DNA of 64,000 nucleotides from Xanthomonas sp. XNM01 (GTDB lineage Bacteria; Pseudomonadota; Gammaproteobacteria; Xanthomonadales; Xanthomonadaceae). The stretch's first letter is position 1, and each line of letters begins with the position of its first letter. A program made the position numbers and the translations under genes. The notes under the pieces were generated by a model, which saw nothing but the letters and a program-made list of their open reading frames with translations, ran no database searches and was not told where the DNA came from. Location: assembly GCF_014851915.1 (NCBI RefSeq), contig NZ_JACVAP010000003.1:248001-312000 (forward strand), given 5' to 3'. Shown here in pieces: positions 53,268-61,132 of this stretch.

Positions 53268-55406
53268 TCAGTAGCCGAGCGTAGCGCGGATGAACCAGCC
53301 CTCGGCGCGCGGATCGCCGGCCAGGCGCAGGCGGTACTGCGCCGACAGCTCGATCCAGGAGCGCGGCGCGTGGTGGGCGTCCTCGCGGAACCAGCGGCGC
53401 ACGCCGAGGCCGGGCCCGGCACCGGCCGCATCGGCGCGCGCGAAGGCCTCGTTGTGCTCGACCACCATCGCCAGATGCGGAGTGAGCAGGGTCGTCTGGC
53501 CCAGCCGCCAGGTGCGTCCGGCCTGGCCTTCGCCGATCGCGTAGGTCCAGCCGTGGTCCAGATAGCGTCCGGCCTCCAGGTAGAGCTGGCCGCTCCACCA
53601 TGCCGGCACGTCCATGCGCAGGTCGGTGCCGCGACCGTGCGACCAGGCCGCGCGCAGCAACCAGTCGTCGATCGCCGCGTCGCCGACGTGCTGCAGCCGT
53701 TCGACCGCCAGCACCAGGTTCTGGCTGCGCAGCGGCCGTGCGCGCACGCCGAAGGCGGCCTGCAGGCTGTCGCCACCGGTGACCGCACCGTCCTGGCTCC
53801 ACGCATTGCCGGTCAGCCGCGCGTGGAGTTCGAGATATCGGCCCTGCCGCTGCAGCGCCTGCGGACGCAGATACCCTTCCCAGCCCAGCTGCAGGGCATC
53901 GCCGGGCAGGCGGGTGCCGCCCAGGCCGGCCAGGCGGCTGTCGCCGCGGTAGCTGGCCGACGCGATGAAGCCACGGTCGCGCTCGAGTTCGGAAAGCGCG
54001 CGGCGGATGCCGAAGCGCGGCTGTGGCGCCAGCGGCAGGGTCCCGGCATCGGCCGCATCCAGGCTGCGGTGGAAATAGCCGGCCGCGCGCGTGCGCGCAT
54101 CGACCCGCAGCGAGGCGTAGGCGGCATCGGCGAGCATCGTGTCCGGCAACGCGCCGGCGGCATCGAGGTCGGCGATCAGCGCCAGTGCGGCGGGGGCGTC
54201 GCCGGCGGCGAGCGCGCGGTAGGCCAGGTCGGCACGCAGCGCATCGGCCTGGCGACGTGGGGCCGCGCCATCCGCGGCGATCATCGCGGCGCCGTCCAGC
54301 AGGGCCAGCGCCACCACGGGATCGGCCGCCATCTGCCGCTGCGCCTGCTCGGCCAGGCGGTAGGACGGCAGCGCCGGCGACGGCAGTCCACAGTAGATGC
54401 CGAAATGGTCCTCGCCGCAGGCGATCACCACGCGCTCCGCAGGCAACGACGCGACCAGCGCCGGTGCGACGCCGCCGCTGGCGATGGCCTCCACGAGCCG
54501 GTCCCGTTCCGCCAGGGCCGGTTGCAGCGCCGCATCGGCGGCGCTTTCGCCGCGCTGCAGCCACTGGCGGGCCTGCTGAAGGTCGCCATCGACCAGGGCG
54601 GCATCGGCCAACGCGATCCGCAGGCGCGCAGCGGTCGCTGGCGGCACCTGCTGCAGGCCATCGCGCCAGGCCTGACGCGCCCGGCTCGTGTCGCCGTCGC
54701 GCTGCTGCAGCAGCGCCCCCAGCACCAGCCACGACGCCGGATCCTGCCCGGCCTGCGCGGTCGCACGCCGCGCCGCGTCGATCGCCGCGTCGACATCGCC
54801 GAGGTCCAGCTGCTGGCGGATCCGCAGCAGGTGCGCGGCCGTCAGATCGGGGGCGAACCGCAGCGCCTCGTCGGTCGCGGCCGTTGCGACGTCCGCGGCA
54901 CCGCCGCCCGTGGCCGCCCAGGCGCGTCGCAGCGCATCGTCCGCCAGCTGGCGGGCGATGACGCCGCGGCGTGCGCGCAGGTCCGCATCATCCGGCCGCA
55001 CGCGCAGCGCCTGTTCCACGACCTGCCAGGCCTGGGTCCAGGCACCCGCCGCCTGCAGCCGATGCAGCCGCGTGTTCCAGTCGACCGCACCGGTGGACGT
55101 GCCGGCCATGGCGGCCCTGCGCGCGCCGGGCATCGCCGGTGCCGCAGCGGGCACGGCCGCGGCGGCGCGTTCGGTCTCGGCCAGCAGTGTCCGCAGCTGC
55201 GGCAGGTCCGGGCGCAGCCGCACCGCCTCTCGCGCGTAATCGCGCGCGCGTTCATGGTCGCCGCGAGCATGCGCGGCGTAGGCCTGCTCGGCGATGCGAT
55301 AGGCCGCGCCGGCGAGCGGCGGCGGCGCGTCCGTTGCATGCGCGGCGGCCGGCACGGCGAGGCACGCCAGCAGGGCGCAGGCGAGCACGGCGGGAGTGGG
55401 CGTCAT
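53268..55406 (-). CDS. nfrA: NfrA-like outer-membrane TPR/beta-barrel protein
   Basis: Protein of 712 aa with signal peptide MTPTPAVLACALLACLAVPAAAHA. TPR-like helical repeats run about 30-400 (AYRIAEQAYAAHARGDHERA, AWQVVEQALRVRPDDADLRA, LLGALLQQRDGD-type). The C-terminal barrel (about 440-712) contains GGTRLPGDALQLGWEGYLRP, GVRARPLRSQNLVLAVERL and a final strand GWFIRATLGY, resembling the NfrA C-terminal domain and the BcsC/PgaA export architecture. It is shorter than E. coli NfrA (about 990 aa). ATG at 55406 overlaps the nfrB-like stop by four bases. Expected role: polymer export; in E. coli NfrA is the phage N4 receptor. Confidence 0.75.
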   Translation of the reverse strand: MTPTPAVLACALLACLAVPAAAHATDAPPPLAGAAYRIAEQAYAAHARGDHERARDYAREAVRLRPDLPQLRTLLAETERAAAAVPAAAPAMPGARRAAMAGTSTGAVDWNTRLHRLQAAGAWTQAWQVVEQALRVRPDDADLRARRGVIARQLADDALRRAWAATGGGAADVATAATDEALRFAPDLTAAHLLRIRQQLDLGDVDAAIDAARRATAQAGQDPASWLVLGALLQQRDGDTSRARQAWRDGLQQVPPATAARLRIALADAALVDGDLQQARQWLQRGESAADAALQPALAERDRLVEAIASGGVAPALVASLPAERVVIACGEDHFGIYCGLPSPALPSYRLAEQAQRQMAADPVVALALLDGAAMIAADGAAPRRQADALRADLAYRALAAGDAPAALALIADLDAAGALPDTMLADAAYASLRVDARTRAAGYFHRSLDAADAGTLPLAPQPRFGIRRALSELERDRGFIASASYRGDSRLAGLGGTRLPGDALQLGWEGYLRPQALQRQGRYLELHARLTGNAWSQDGAVTGGDSLQAAFGVRARPLRSQNLVLAVERLQHVGDAAIDDWLLRAAWSHGRGTDLRMDVPAWWSGQLYLEAGRYLDHGWTYAIGEGQAGRTWRLGQTTLLTPHLAMVVEHNEAFARADAAGAGPGLGVRRWFREDAHHAPRSWIELSAQYRLRLAGDPRAEGWFIRATLGY

Positions 55407-57535
55407 GCGGGCAGCACCGTCTGCGGCGCGGCCTGGGCACGGCGCCGTTGTTCGTCCACCGCCTCGGCGATGGCCTCGTGGGTGGCGACGCCCTCGCGCA
55501 CCAGGTACTCGCCGATGCGGCCGTGACGCTGTGGGCGGTAGGCCGCCATCGCCGTTTCGAAGGCGGCGCGCTGCACCAGTCCGAGTTCGACCAGCAGGTC
55601 GCCCAGCAGCGGCGCATGCGCGGGCAGCGGCCGGCCGCCGCGCAACTGGCGCAGGCCGGCGCTGATCTCGCTCTCGCGGGCGACCGACTGGCGCACGCGC
55701 GCCACGCCGGTCGACTGCCGCAACGCCTCCAGCGTGGCCTCCGGCAGCGGGCTGCCGACCGCGACGTGCAGCTCGCCCTCCGGCCCGGGCAACGGCAGCA
55801 CGCGCGCCGCCACGCACAGGTCGTCCGGCAGCGCCGGGCGCGCGAGCGTCGCCTGCCAGTCCGGCGCGAACACCGCGCGCGGCAGGTCGTACTGGTAGGC
55901 GATCGCCTCGGCCAGGGTCTCGTCGTCGAGCCAGCCATGGGCGAGCAGGATCCGCCCCAGCGGCTGCGGCTTGCCGGCCTGTTCCTCCAGCGCACGGTCG
56001 ATCTTGTCCGGCTCCACCGCCTGCCACAGCGCCAGCAGCTCGCCCAAGCGGCGCCGGGTCTGCACCAGCTGCTCCTGCGAGGGGAAATCGTGCATGGTCT
56101 TGTCCCAAACCATGCGCCGGCCGAGCAGCAGGTAGGCCAGGAAGATCTTCCAGGCACGCGCGGCGGCCATGAAGTTGATCACGTTGCCCACGACCATGCG
56201 CGGCACCGACATCAGCGCGTGCTCCCAGCCGTACAGGCGGTTGACGAAGTACACGCGCTGCACCACCCGCATCCCCAGCGCAGCCGTGGTGAACAGCGCC
56301 ACCGCCATCGGCCAGCTGCCGGCCTGGAACACGGTCGGGAAGCGCAGCGTCCAGATCCCCGCCGCCTCCAGCGCCCAGAACAGCAGGAACTGCAGGAACA
56401 GCAGATAGGCCAGGATGCTGACGAACGCGGTCACGATGCCCTTGCGGTCGCGGAACAGCAGGTACTTGGTGGTCAGCGGGCCGCGCCAGCCCAGCGTCTC
56501 CCAGCTCTGCAGGCCGATGCCCAGGGTCCAGCGCGCCTTCTGCCGGTAGGCGGCGCGGAAGTTGTCGGGAAAATATTCGCGCACGCACAGGGCCATGCGC
56601 TGGGTGCGCTCGCGCACCGGCCCCCAGCCGAACCACGACGGGCGCCGCACCCGGAACTGCACCGGGAAGCGGGCGAAGATCGAGCGCATGCCCATCGCCG
56701 CCAGGCGCGCGCCGATGTCGTAGTCCTCGGTCAGGCTGTCGGTGTTGAACGGCTGGTTCTGCGAGCTCCCGCACAGCGCCAGCAGCGCGCGCCGCGAGAA
56801 GCAGGTGCCGACGCCGGCCGACGGCACCGTGCTGGACACGCTTTCGCGCACGACCAGATCCTTGCCGTGCCACTCGGCGAACTCGTCCATGTAGGTGCCG
56901 GCGACCAGCTCGAACCACTCGCGGTCCAGCGAGGCCACCGGCAGCTGGATCATGTCCTTGCGTGGCAGCAGGTAGTTGAAGAACTTCAGCTCCAGCGGAT
57001 GCAGCACGTCCTCGCTGTCGTGCAGGACCACGCCGGCGAATTCCGTCTCATGCCGCTGCTCGTAGGCGAAGATCGCCTGGATTACCCAGTTCAGGCAGTC
57101 GGCCTTGCTGGTGGGGCCGGGATGCGGCACCTCGACCCGGTGCAGCCGGCGGTAGCGCCGGCGCATGCGCTCGACCTCGGCGATGGTGCGCGCGTCGTTG
57201 GGGTAGGTGCCGACGAACACCACGTAGTCGCGGTAGTCCATCACATCGACCATGTTCTCGATCATCTGCGCGATGACGTCGTACTCCAGCCAGGCCGGCA
57301 CCATGATCGCCAGCGGCTGCTCGGGCTGGCGCTGCAGTTCCTCCGCGCTGAGCGGGCGATAGTCCTGGCGGCGCTTGAGCGTCAGCGTCCGCCAGGTCTC
57401 GCGGATCCAGTACCAGGCGTCGACGAACAGGTCGTCGAGGCTGGAGATCAGGATCAGCACCGCGACCACCACCGCCACCTGCTCGATGGCGGCGTAGTAG
57501 TTGGCCAGGTGGATGTTCCACTGCAGCGCGTCCAC
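55403..57535 (-). CDS. nfrB: NfrB-like membrane glycosyltransferase with MshEN-type c-di-GMP domain
   Basis: Protein of 710 aa. A first helix (VAVVVAVLILIS, about 20-35) is followed by a GT2 core: AIMVPAWLEYDVI (about 65), HDSEDVLHP (about 172), SLTEDYDIGARL (about 268) and RQKARWTLG (QxxRW-like, about 331), then several membrane helices. The C-terminus has a T2SE-N-like repeat (PLGRILLAHGWLDDETLAEA, about 523). It ends in two tandem MshEN-like 24-residue units (LLGDLLVELGLVQRAA and RIGEYLVREGVATHEA, about 640-705) separated by five residues, the known c-di-GMP-binding spacing. GTG at 57535. It matches E. coli NfrB, a c-di-GMP-controlled polysaccharide synthase. Confidence 0.82.
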   Translation of the reverse strand: MDALQWNIHLANYYAAIEQVAVVVAVLILISSLDDLFVDAWYWIRETWRTLTLKRRQDYRPLSAEELQRQPEQPLAIMVPAWLEYDVIAQMIENMVDVMDYRDYVVFVGTYPNDARTIAEVERMRRRYRRLHRVEVPHPGPTSKADCLNWVIQAIFAYEQRHETEFAGVVLHDSEDVLHPLELKFFNYLLPRKDMIQLPVASLDREWFELVAGTYMDEFAEWHGKDLVVRESVSSTVPSAGVGTCFSRRALLALCGSSQNQPFNTDSLTEDYDIGARLAAMGMRSIFARFPVQFRVRRPSWFGWGPVRERTQRMALCVREYFPDNFRAAYRQKARWTLGIGLQSWETLGWRGPLTTKYLLFRDRKGIVTAFVSILAYLLFLQFLLFWALEAAGIWTLRFPTVFQAGSWPMAVALFTTAALGMRVVQRVYFVNRLYGWEHALMSVPRMVVGNVINFMAAARAWKIFLAYLLLGRRMVWDKTMHDFPSQEQLVQTRRRLGELLALWQAVEPDKIDRALEEQAGKPQPLGRILLAHGWLDDETLAEAIAYQYDLPRAVFAPDWQATLARPALPDDLCVAARVLPLPGPEGELHVAVGSPLPEATLEALRQSTGVARVRQSVARESEISAGLRQLRGGRPLPAHAPLLGDLLVELGLVQRAAFETAMAAYRPQRHGRIGEYLVREGVATHEAIAEAVDEQRRRAQAAPQTVLPA

Positions 57536-57540
57536 CGGGG

Positions 57541-59706
57541 TCAGTGCTCCCTGCCGGCGCGGCGACGGCGTACCTGGGCCACGCGTGCGGCCAGCAGCAT
57601 CAGGGCGATCACCACCACCAGCGCCACCAGCCAGACCATGTGCCGCTGCGCGGCCGGGGTCGGGTCGGCGTCCTGCGCCAGGCGTGCGCCGGACGGATCG
57701 CGCACGTCGTAGTCCTGCACGACGCCACGCGCGTCGAGCAGGGCCACGCTGCCGCGCACCAGGCGAAGCGGCGAGACGATGCGCGGCTCTCCGAACTCGC
57801 GATAGCGCACGCCGGTGTGTCCGCCCTGCTCGACCACCTCGACCACCGCCGCGTCCTGCAGACCGGCCAGATCGAGCACGGTGCGCCCATCCGCGGCCAG
57901 GGTCAGGCGCGCCGCGTCCGCACCGCCTTCGGCCGCCTCCAGGAACGACAGGGACGCACCGGCCGCGTCGCCTGCACCGACCGCCAGTTCGGCCTGCAGC
58001 GGCGACGCGCCGACCGCGTTGGCGACACGGATCACCTTGGACAGCGAGACCGGCGCATCGGCCAGCCAGGACGCCGGCAGGCGCAGCTGATAGGGACCGG
58101 ACAGCTGCACGGCGGCCGCGGCGAAGCCATCGACACGGCCGCGGCCCAGGCGGATGTGGCTGCCAGGCAGCACGGTGACCGGATAGGCGGTCACCGGATC
58201 GTGGCAGTGCTGGCGCGTGGGCTGGCGCAGGAAGCTCACCCGCACCTCGTTGCGGCCAGCCAGCGCGTGCCGCGGCACCGGAACGCGCACACGCTCCGCC
58301 CTGGCATTGCGGTCGAGCACGCGCGCGCCCAGCAGCACATCGTTGAGGAACACCGAGACCACCACGCCATCGCCGGCCGCGTCCGGGGCGCCGGCCAGGT
58401 CCAGCACCAGCTCCTCGGGCAGGCCGGCGCCGTCCGCGATCGCGCCGAGGTCGAACGCCATGCTGCGGTCCGCGCGCACCGCCACGTCGACACTGCCCGA
58501 CATCGGGCCGAACCTGTCCAGCAGGATCCGCCCCTGCTCCGGCCGCACCGGCCCGGCACTGGCGATCCGCAGCGAGCGGCCCACCGCGTACGCACGCCAT
58601 TGCGCGTCGAGCAGGCCCGCCGCGCGCGCGCCTGCCGTCGCTGCGACCACCAGCACCGGCCCGCCGCCCAGCTGCGCCACCGACAGGTCGCCATCGCCGG
58701 CGGCGAACGCCGACATCCCGGCCGCACGCCAGCGGGCGAACGCGGCGGTGGCTTCCGGGCCTGCCGTGGCGACCTCGGCGGCCAGCGCGTCCAGCGCCTG
58801 CGCGACCGCGGTACGCAGTGCGTCGTCGGCGATCACCACGTCGGCAGCCAGCGGGCCTGCGGCACCGAGCGAGAGCAGCGCGCCGAGTTCGGCCGGCCCG
58901 GCGATGCGATGCGCCCCCGCCGAGGACAGCGCCGCGTAGGCGGGAATGCCGCGCAGGCTCGCCGGTACGTCCAGCGCCGGCACCGCGATCGTGTCGCCGA
59001 CCGCCGGCAGGGCGACGATGGACACCTGCCGTCCGGCCTTCTCGATCACCGCACCGACCCGCCAGGCCGCGTCGTAGGCCGGCGCGGCCAGACCGCGGCC
59101 GGCGACCAGCACGCGCACCTGCCCGGGCAGCGCGCCCCAGGCCTTGGCCACGGTGTCGATCGCCGCGCCATCGACGCTGTAGCGGAAGCGGCTGTCCGGC
59201 GAGACGCGCAGGGTGTTGGCCGGTGCGTTCTGGTCGGCGCAGCGGTCATCGGAGACCATCGACCACCAGCCGATGCCGACGCGGACGAAGCCGCTGTCGC
59301 GCGGCAGGCCGTCGATGCCGACCAGCTGGCCGGCGTCGCCCTGTTCGTCGGCGATCGCGCGCACCGCGACCGGATCGCCGTCCACCGCCAGCTGCAGCGC
59401 GCTGCGTCCGGGATGGCCGCGCAGGTAGCGCGCCTCCAGCTGCAGTTCGGCGCCATGTGTCGGCACGCCCGCCGGCACCGGCAGGTACAGCTCGCGGCGA
59501 TCGTCGCGACCAGCCAGCACCAGCGGCTGGGCGAAGCCGAGCTCGCGCAGGCTGATCTGACGCTCCAGTGGACGGCTGCCGCTCCACTCGGCGAACTGGC
59601 CGGCGACGGTTTCGGCGGCGGACGCGGCAAACGACGCACACAGCGCCACGGCCAGCGGCAGGCAGCGCCAGCGGCGGGCGGCGGAACGGGAAGAGAAGGT
59701 CGTCAT
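57541..59706 (-). CDS. BcsB-like periplasmic subunit paired with the NfrB-like synthase
   Basis: Protein of 721 aa with signal peptide (CLPLAVALCASFAASAAE). A large periplasmic part resembles BcsB: RQISLRELGFAQPLVLAG, GWWSMVSDDRCADQNAPANT (a Cys-containing motif seen in BcsB proteins), two carbohydrate-binding-like beta domains (VVVSVFLNDVLLGARVLDRN, VRVSFLRQPTRQHCHDP) and a C-terminal membrane helix (HMVWLVALVVVIALMLLAARV) with a basic tail. E. coli Nfr has no such subunit. ATG at 59706, seven bases after the wecB stop, and five bases before the nfrB-like GTG. It probably couples synthesis to NfrA as BcsB couples BcsA to BcsC. Confidence 0.7.
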   Translation of the reverse strand: MTTFSSRSAARRWRCLPLAVALCASFAASAAETVAGQFAEWSGSRPLERQISLRELGFAQPLVLAGRDDRRELYLPVPAGVPTHGAELQLEARYLRGHPGRSALQLAVDGDPVAVRAIADEQGDAGQLVGIDGLPRDSGFVRVGIGWWSMVSDDRCADQNAPANTLRVSPDSRFRYSVDGAAIDTVAKAWGALPGQVRVLVAGRGLAAPAYDAAWRVGAVIEKAGRQVSIVALPAVGDTIAVPALDVPASLRGIPAYAALSSAGAHRIAGPAELGALLSLGAAGPLAADVVIADDALRTAVAQALDALAAEVATAGPEATAAFARWRAAGMSAFAAGDGDLSVAQLGGGPVLVVAATAGARAAGLLDAQWRAYAVGRSLRIASAGPVRPEQGRILLDRFGPMSGSVDVAVRADRSMAFDLGAIADGAGLPEELVLDLAGAPDAAGDGVVVSVFLNDVLLGARVLDRNARAERVRVPVPRHALAGRNEVRVSFLRQPTRQHCHDPVTAYPVTVLPGSHIRLGRGRVDGFAAAAVQLSGPYQLRLPASWLADAPVSLSKVIRVANAVGASPLQAELAVGAGDAAGASLSFLEAAEGGADAARLTLAADGRTVLDLAGLQDAAVVEVVEQGGHTGVRYREFGEPRIVSPLRLVRGSVALLDARGVVQDYDVRDPSGARLAQDADPTPAAQRHMVWLVALVVVIALMLLAARVAQVRRRRAGREH

Positions 59707-59713
59707 CGTGGGC

Positions 59714-60880
59714 TCAACAGGCGGTGGCAAGCAGCGGCGAGGCAGCCGCGGGGACGAAGGCGTCGACCGGCTGACCGGTCAGCGCGGCGACGATGCGCTC
59801 GCAGGCGCGCCCATCGCCGTAGGGGCTGGCATGGGGATCGAAGACGGCCGGCCGCACCGGCGCGTCGCAGGCGACGGCGGCCTCGGCCAGCAGGCTGTCG
59901 ACGCTGGTGCCGACCAGGCGCACCGCGCCGGACGCGACCGCTTCGGGGCGCTCGGTCACCTCGCGCATCACCAGCACGCGGCGGCCCAGTGCAGGCGCTT
60001 CTTCCTGCACGCCGCCCGAGTCGGTCAGCACCAGGTGGGCGCGCTGCATCAGGCGGACGAATCCCAGGTAGTCCTGTGGCGGCAGCAGATGGACATTGGC
60101 CAGCCCGCCGAGATGGGCGTGGACCGGCGCCTGCACGTTCGGATTCAGGTGCACCGGATAGACGATCTCCACGTCGTCGCGGTGGGCCAGCGCGACCAGC
60201 GCGCGGCAGATGTCCTCGAAGCCCTGACCGAAACTCTCGCGGCGGTGGCCGGTGACCAGCACCAGCTTGCGGTTGCCGGCCAGGAACGGGAAGCGCGCAT
60301 CCAGCAGCGCGCACAGCGCCGGATCGCTCTCGAGCCGGCGCACGGTCTGCGCCAGCGCATCGATCACGGTGTTGCCGGTGACCAGCACGCGGCCGCCGAG
60401 ATGCTCGGCCGACAGGTTCGCCGCCGCGCTGGCGGTCGGCGCGAACAGCAGGTCGGAAACGACATCGACGAAGCGCCGGTTCATCTCCTCCGGCCACGGC
60501 CGCTGCAGGTCGCCGGTGCGCAGGCCGGCCTCGACGTGGGCCACCGGGATCCGGCGATGAAAGGCGGCCAGGGCCGCGGCCATCGCGGTGGTGGTATCGC
60601 CGTGGACCAGCACGCGGTCGGGCTGGACCCGGGCGTAGAGCGCATCGAGGGTCTCGAGCAGACGCGTGCACAGGCCGTTGAGCGTCTGGTTGCCGACCAT
60701 CAGGTCGAGGTCGTGGTCGGGCACGATCCCGAACAGGTCCATCACCTGGTCGAGCATCGCGCGGTGCTGCCCGGTGATGCAGACCCGGGATTCGATGCCG
60801 GGCGCCTGCGCGAGCGCGCGCACCAGGGGCCCCATCTTGATCGCCTCGGGGCGGGTTCCGAACACGGAGAGAAGTTTCAA
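59714..60880 (-). CDS. wecB: UDP-N-acetylglucosamine 2-epimerase WecB
   Basis: Non-hydrolysing epimerase that converts UDP-GlcNAc to UDP-ManNAc. The 388-aa protein starts (TTG codon) MKLLSVFGTRPEAIKMGPLV and contains VLVHGDTTTAMAAALAAF, IPVAHVEAGLRTGD, PWPEEMNRRFVDVVSDL, LVTGHRRESFG, TDSGGVQEEAPALG and VMREVTERPEAV, all conserved in WecB/RffE. TTG at 60880 places the invariant start in frame; no better start exists. First gene of the Nfr-like operon. In E. coli the Nfr polymer depends on WecB made elsewhere, so its inclusion here points to UDP-ManNAc as substrate. Confidence 0.93.
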   Translation of the reverse strand: MKLLSVFGTRPEAIKMGPLVRALAQAPGIESRVCITGQHRAMLDQVMDLFGIVPDHDLDLMVGNQTLNGLCTRLLETLDALYARVQPDRVLVHGDTTTAMAAALAAFHRRIPVAHVEAGLRTGDLQRPWPEEMNRRFVDVVSDLLFAPTASAAANLSAEHLGGRVLVTGNTVIDALAQTVRRLESDPALCALLDARFPFLAGNRKLVLVTGHRRESFGQGFEDICRALVALAHRDDVEIVYPVHLNPNVQAPVHAHLGGLANVHLLPPQDYLGFVRLMQRAHLVLTDSGGVQEEAPALGRRVLVMREVTERPEAVASGAVRLVGTSVDSLLAEAAVACDAPVRPAVFDPHASPYGDGRACERIVAALTGQPVDAFVPAAASPLLATAC

Positions 60881-60928
60881 GGCGGCTCGCGGATCCAGCG
60901 GAGCTCGCGCCCCAATGGCTCCCTTGCA

Positions 60929-60943
60929 ACAAGAATCAGGCCA
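60929..60943 (-). promoter_or_regulatory. Sigma-54-like promoter of the wecB-Nfr operon
   Basis: On the minus strand TGGCCTG-N4-TTGT: the -24 GG and -12 TTG are correctly spaced, but the -12 ends GT instead of GC. The predicted start near 60917 gives a 37-nt leader, nearly equal to that of the bcs operon. Confidence 0.45.
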
Positions 60944-61018
60944 ATCCGTCGAAATGCCTCATTTCAAAGATGACTCTCATCACATTTCAAATCCTCACGC
61001 GCCGCAGTGCGACGCTAG

Positions 61019-61035
61019 GTGACGCATCGCGTCAC
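61019..61035. promoter_or_regulatory. Palindrome GTGACGC-ATC-GCGTCAC upstream of wecB
   Basis: Perfect 7-bp arms around three bases, centred about 110 bp upstream of the predicted start. It shares TGACGC-N3-GCGTCA with the site upstream of bcsD (48274-48290). Candidate common enhancer for both polysaccharide operons. Confidence 0.65.
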
Positions 61036-61080
61036 ATCCCGGCCGGTGTGGCGCGACCCCGCCGGCCGGCCACGCGCACA

Positions 61081-61111
61081 AAGAAAAACGGCGCCCCGAG
61101 GGGCGCCGTTT
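61081..61111 (-). terminator. Intrinsic terminator after purL
   Basis: Eleven-bp stem (61086-61096 with 61101-61111), loop CGAG, 22 bases after the purL stop. On the minus strand TTTTTCTTT follows. It separates purL from the wecB control region. Confidence 0.88.
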
Positions 61112-61132
61112 CAGGACTGCGGTCGCAGGAGG

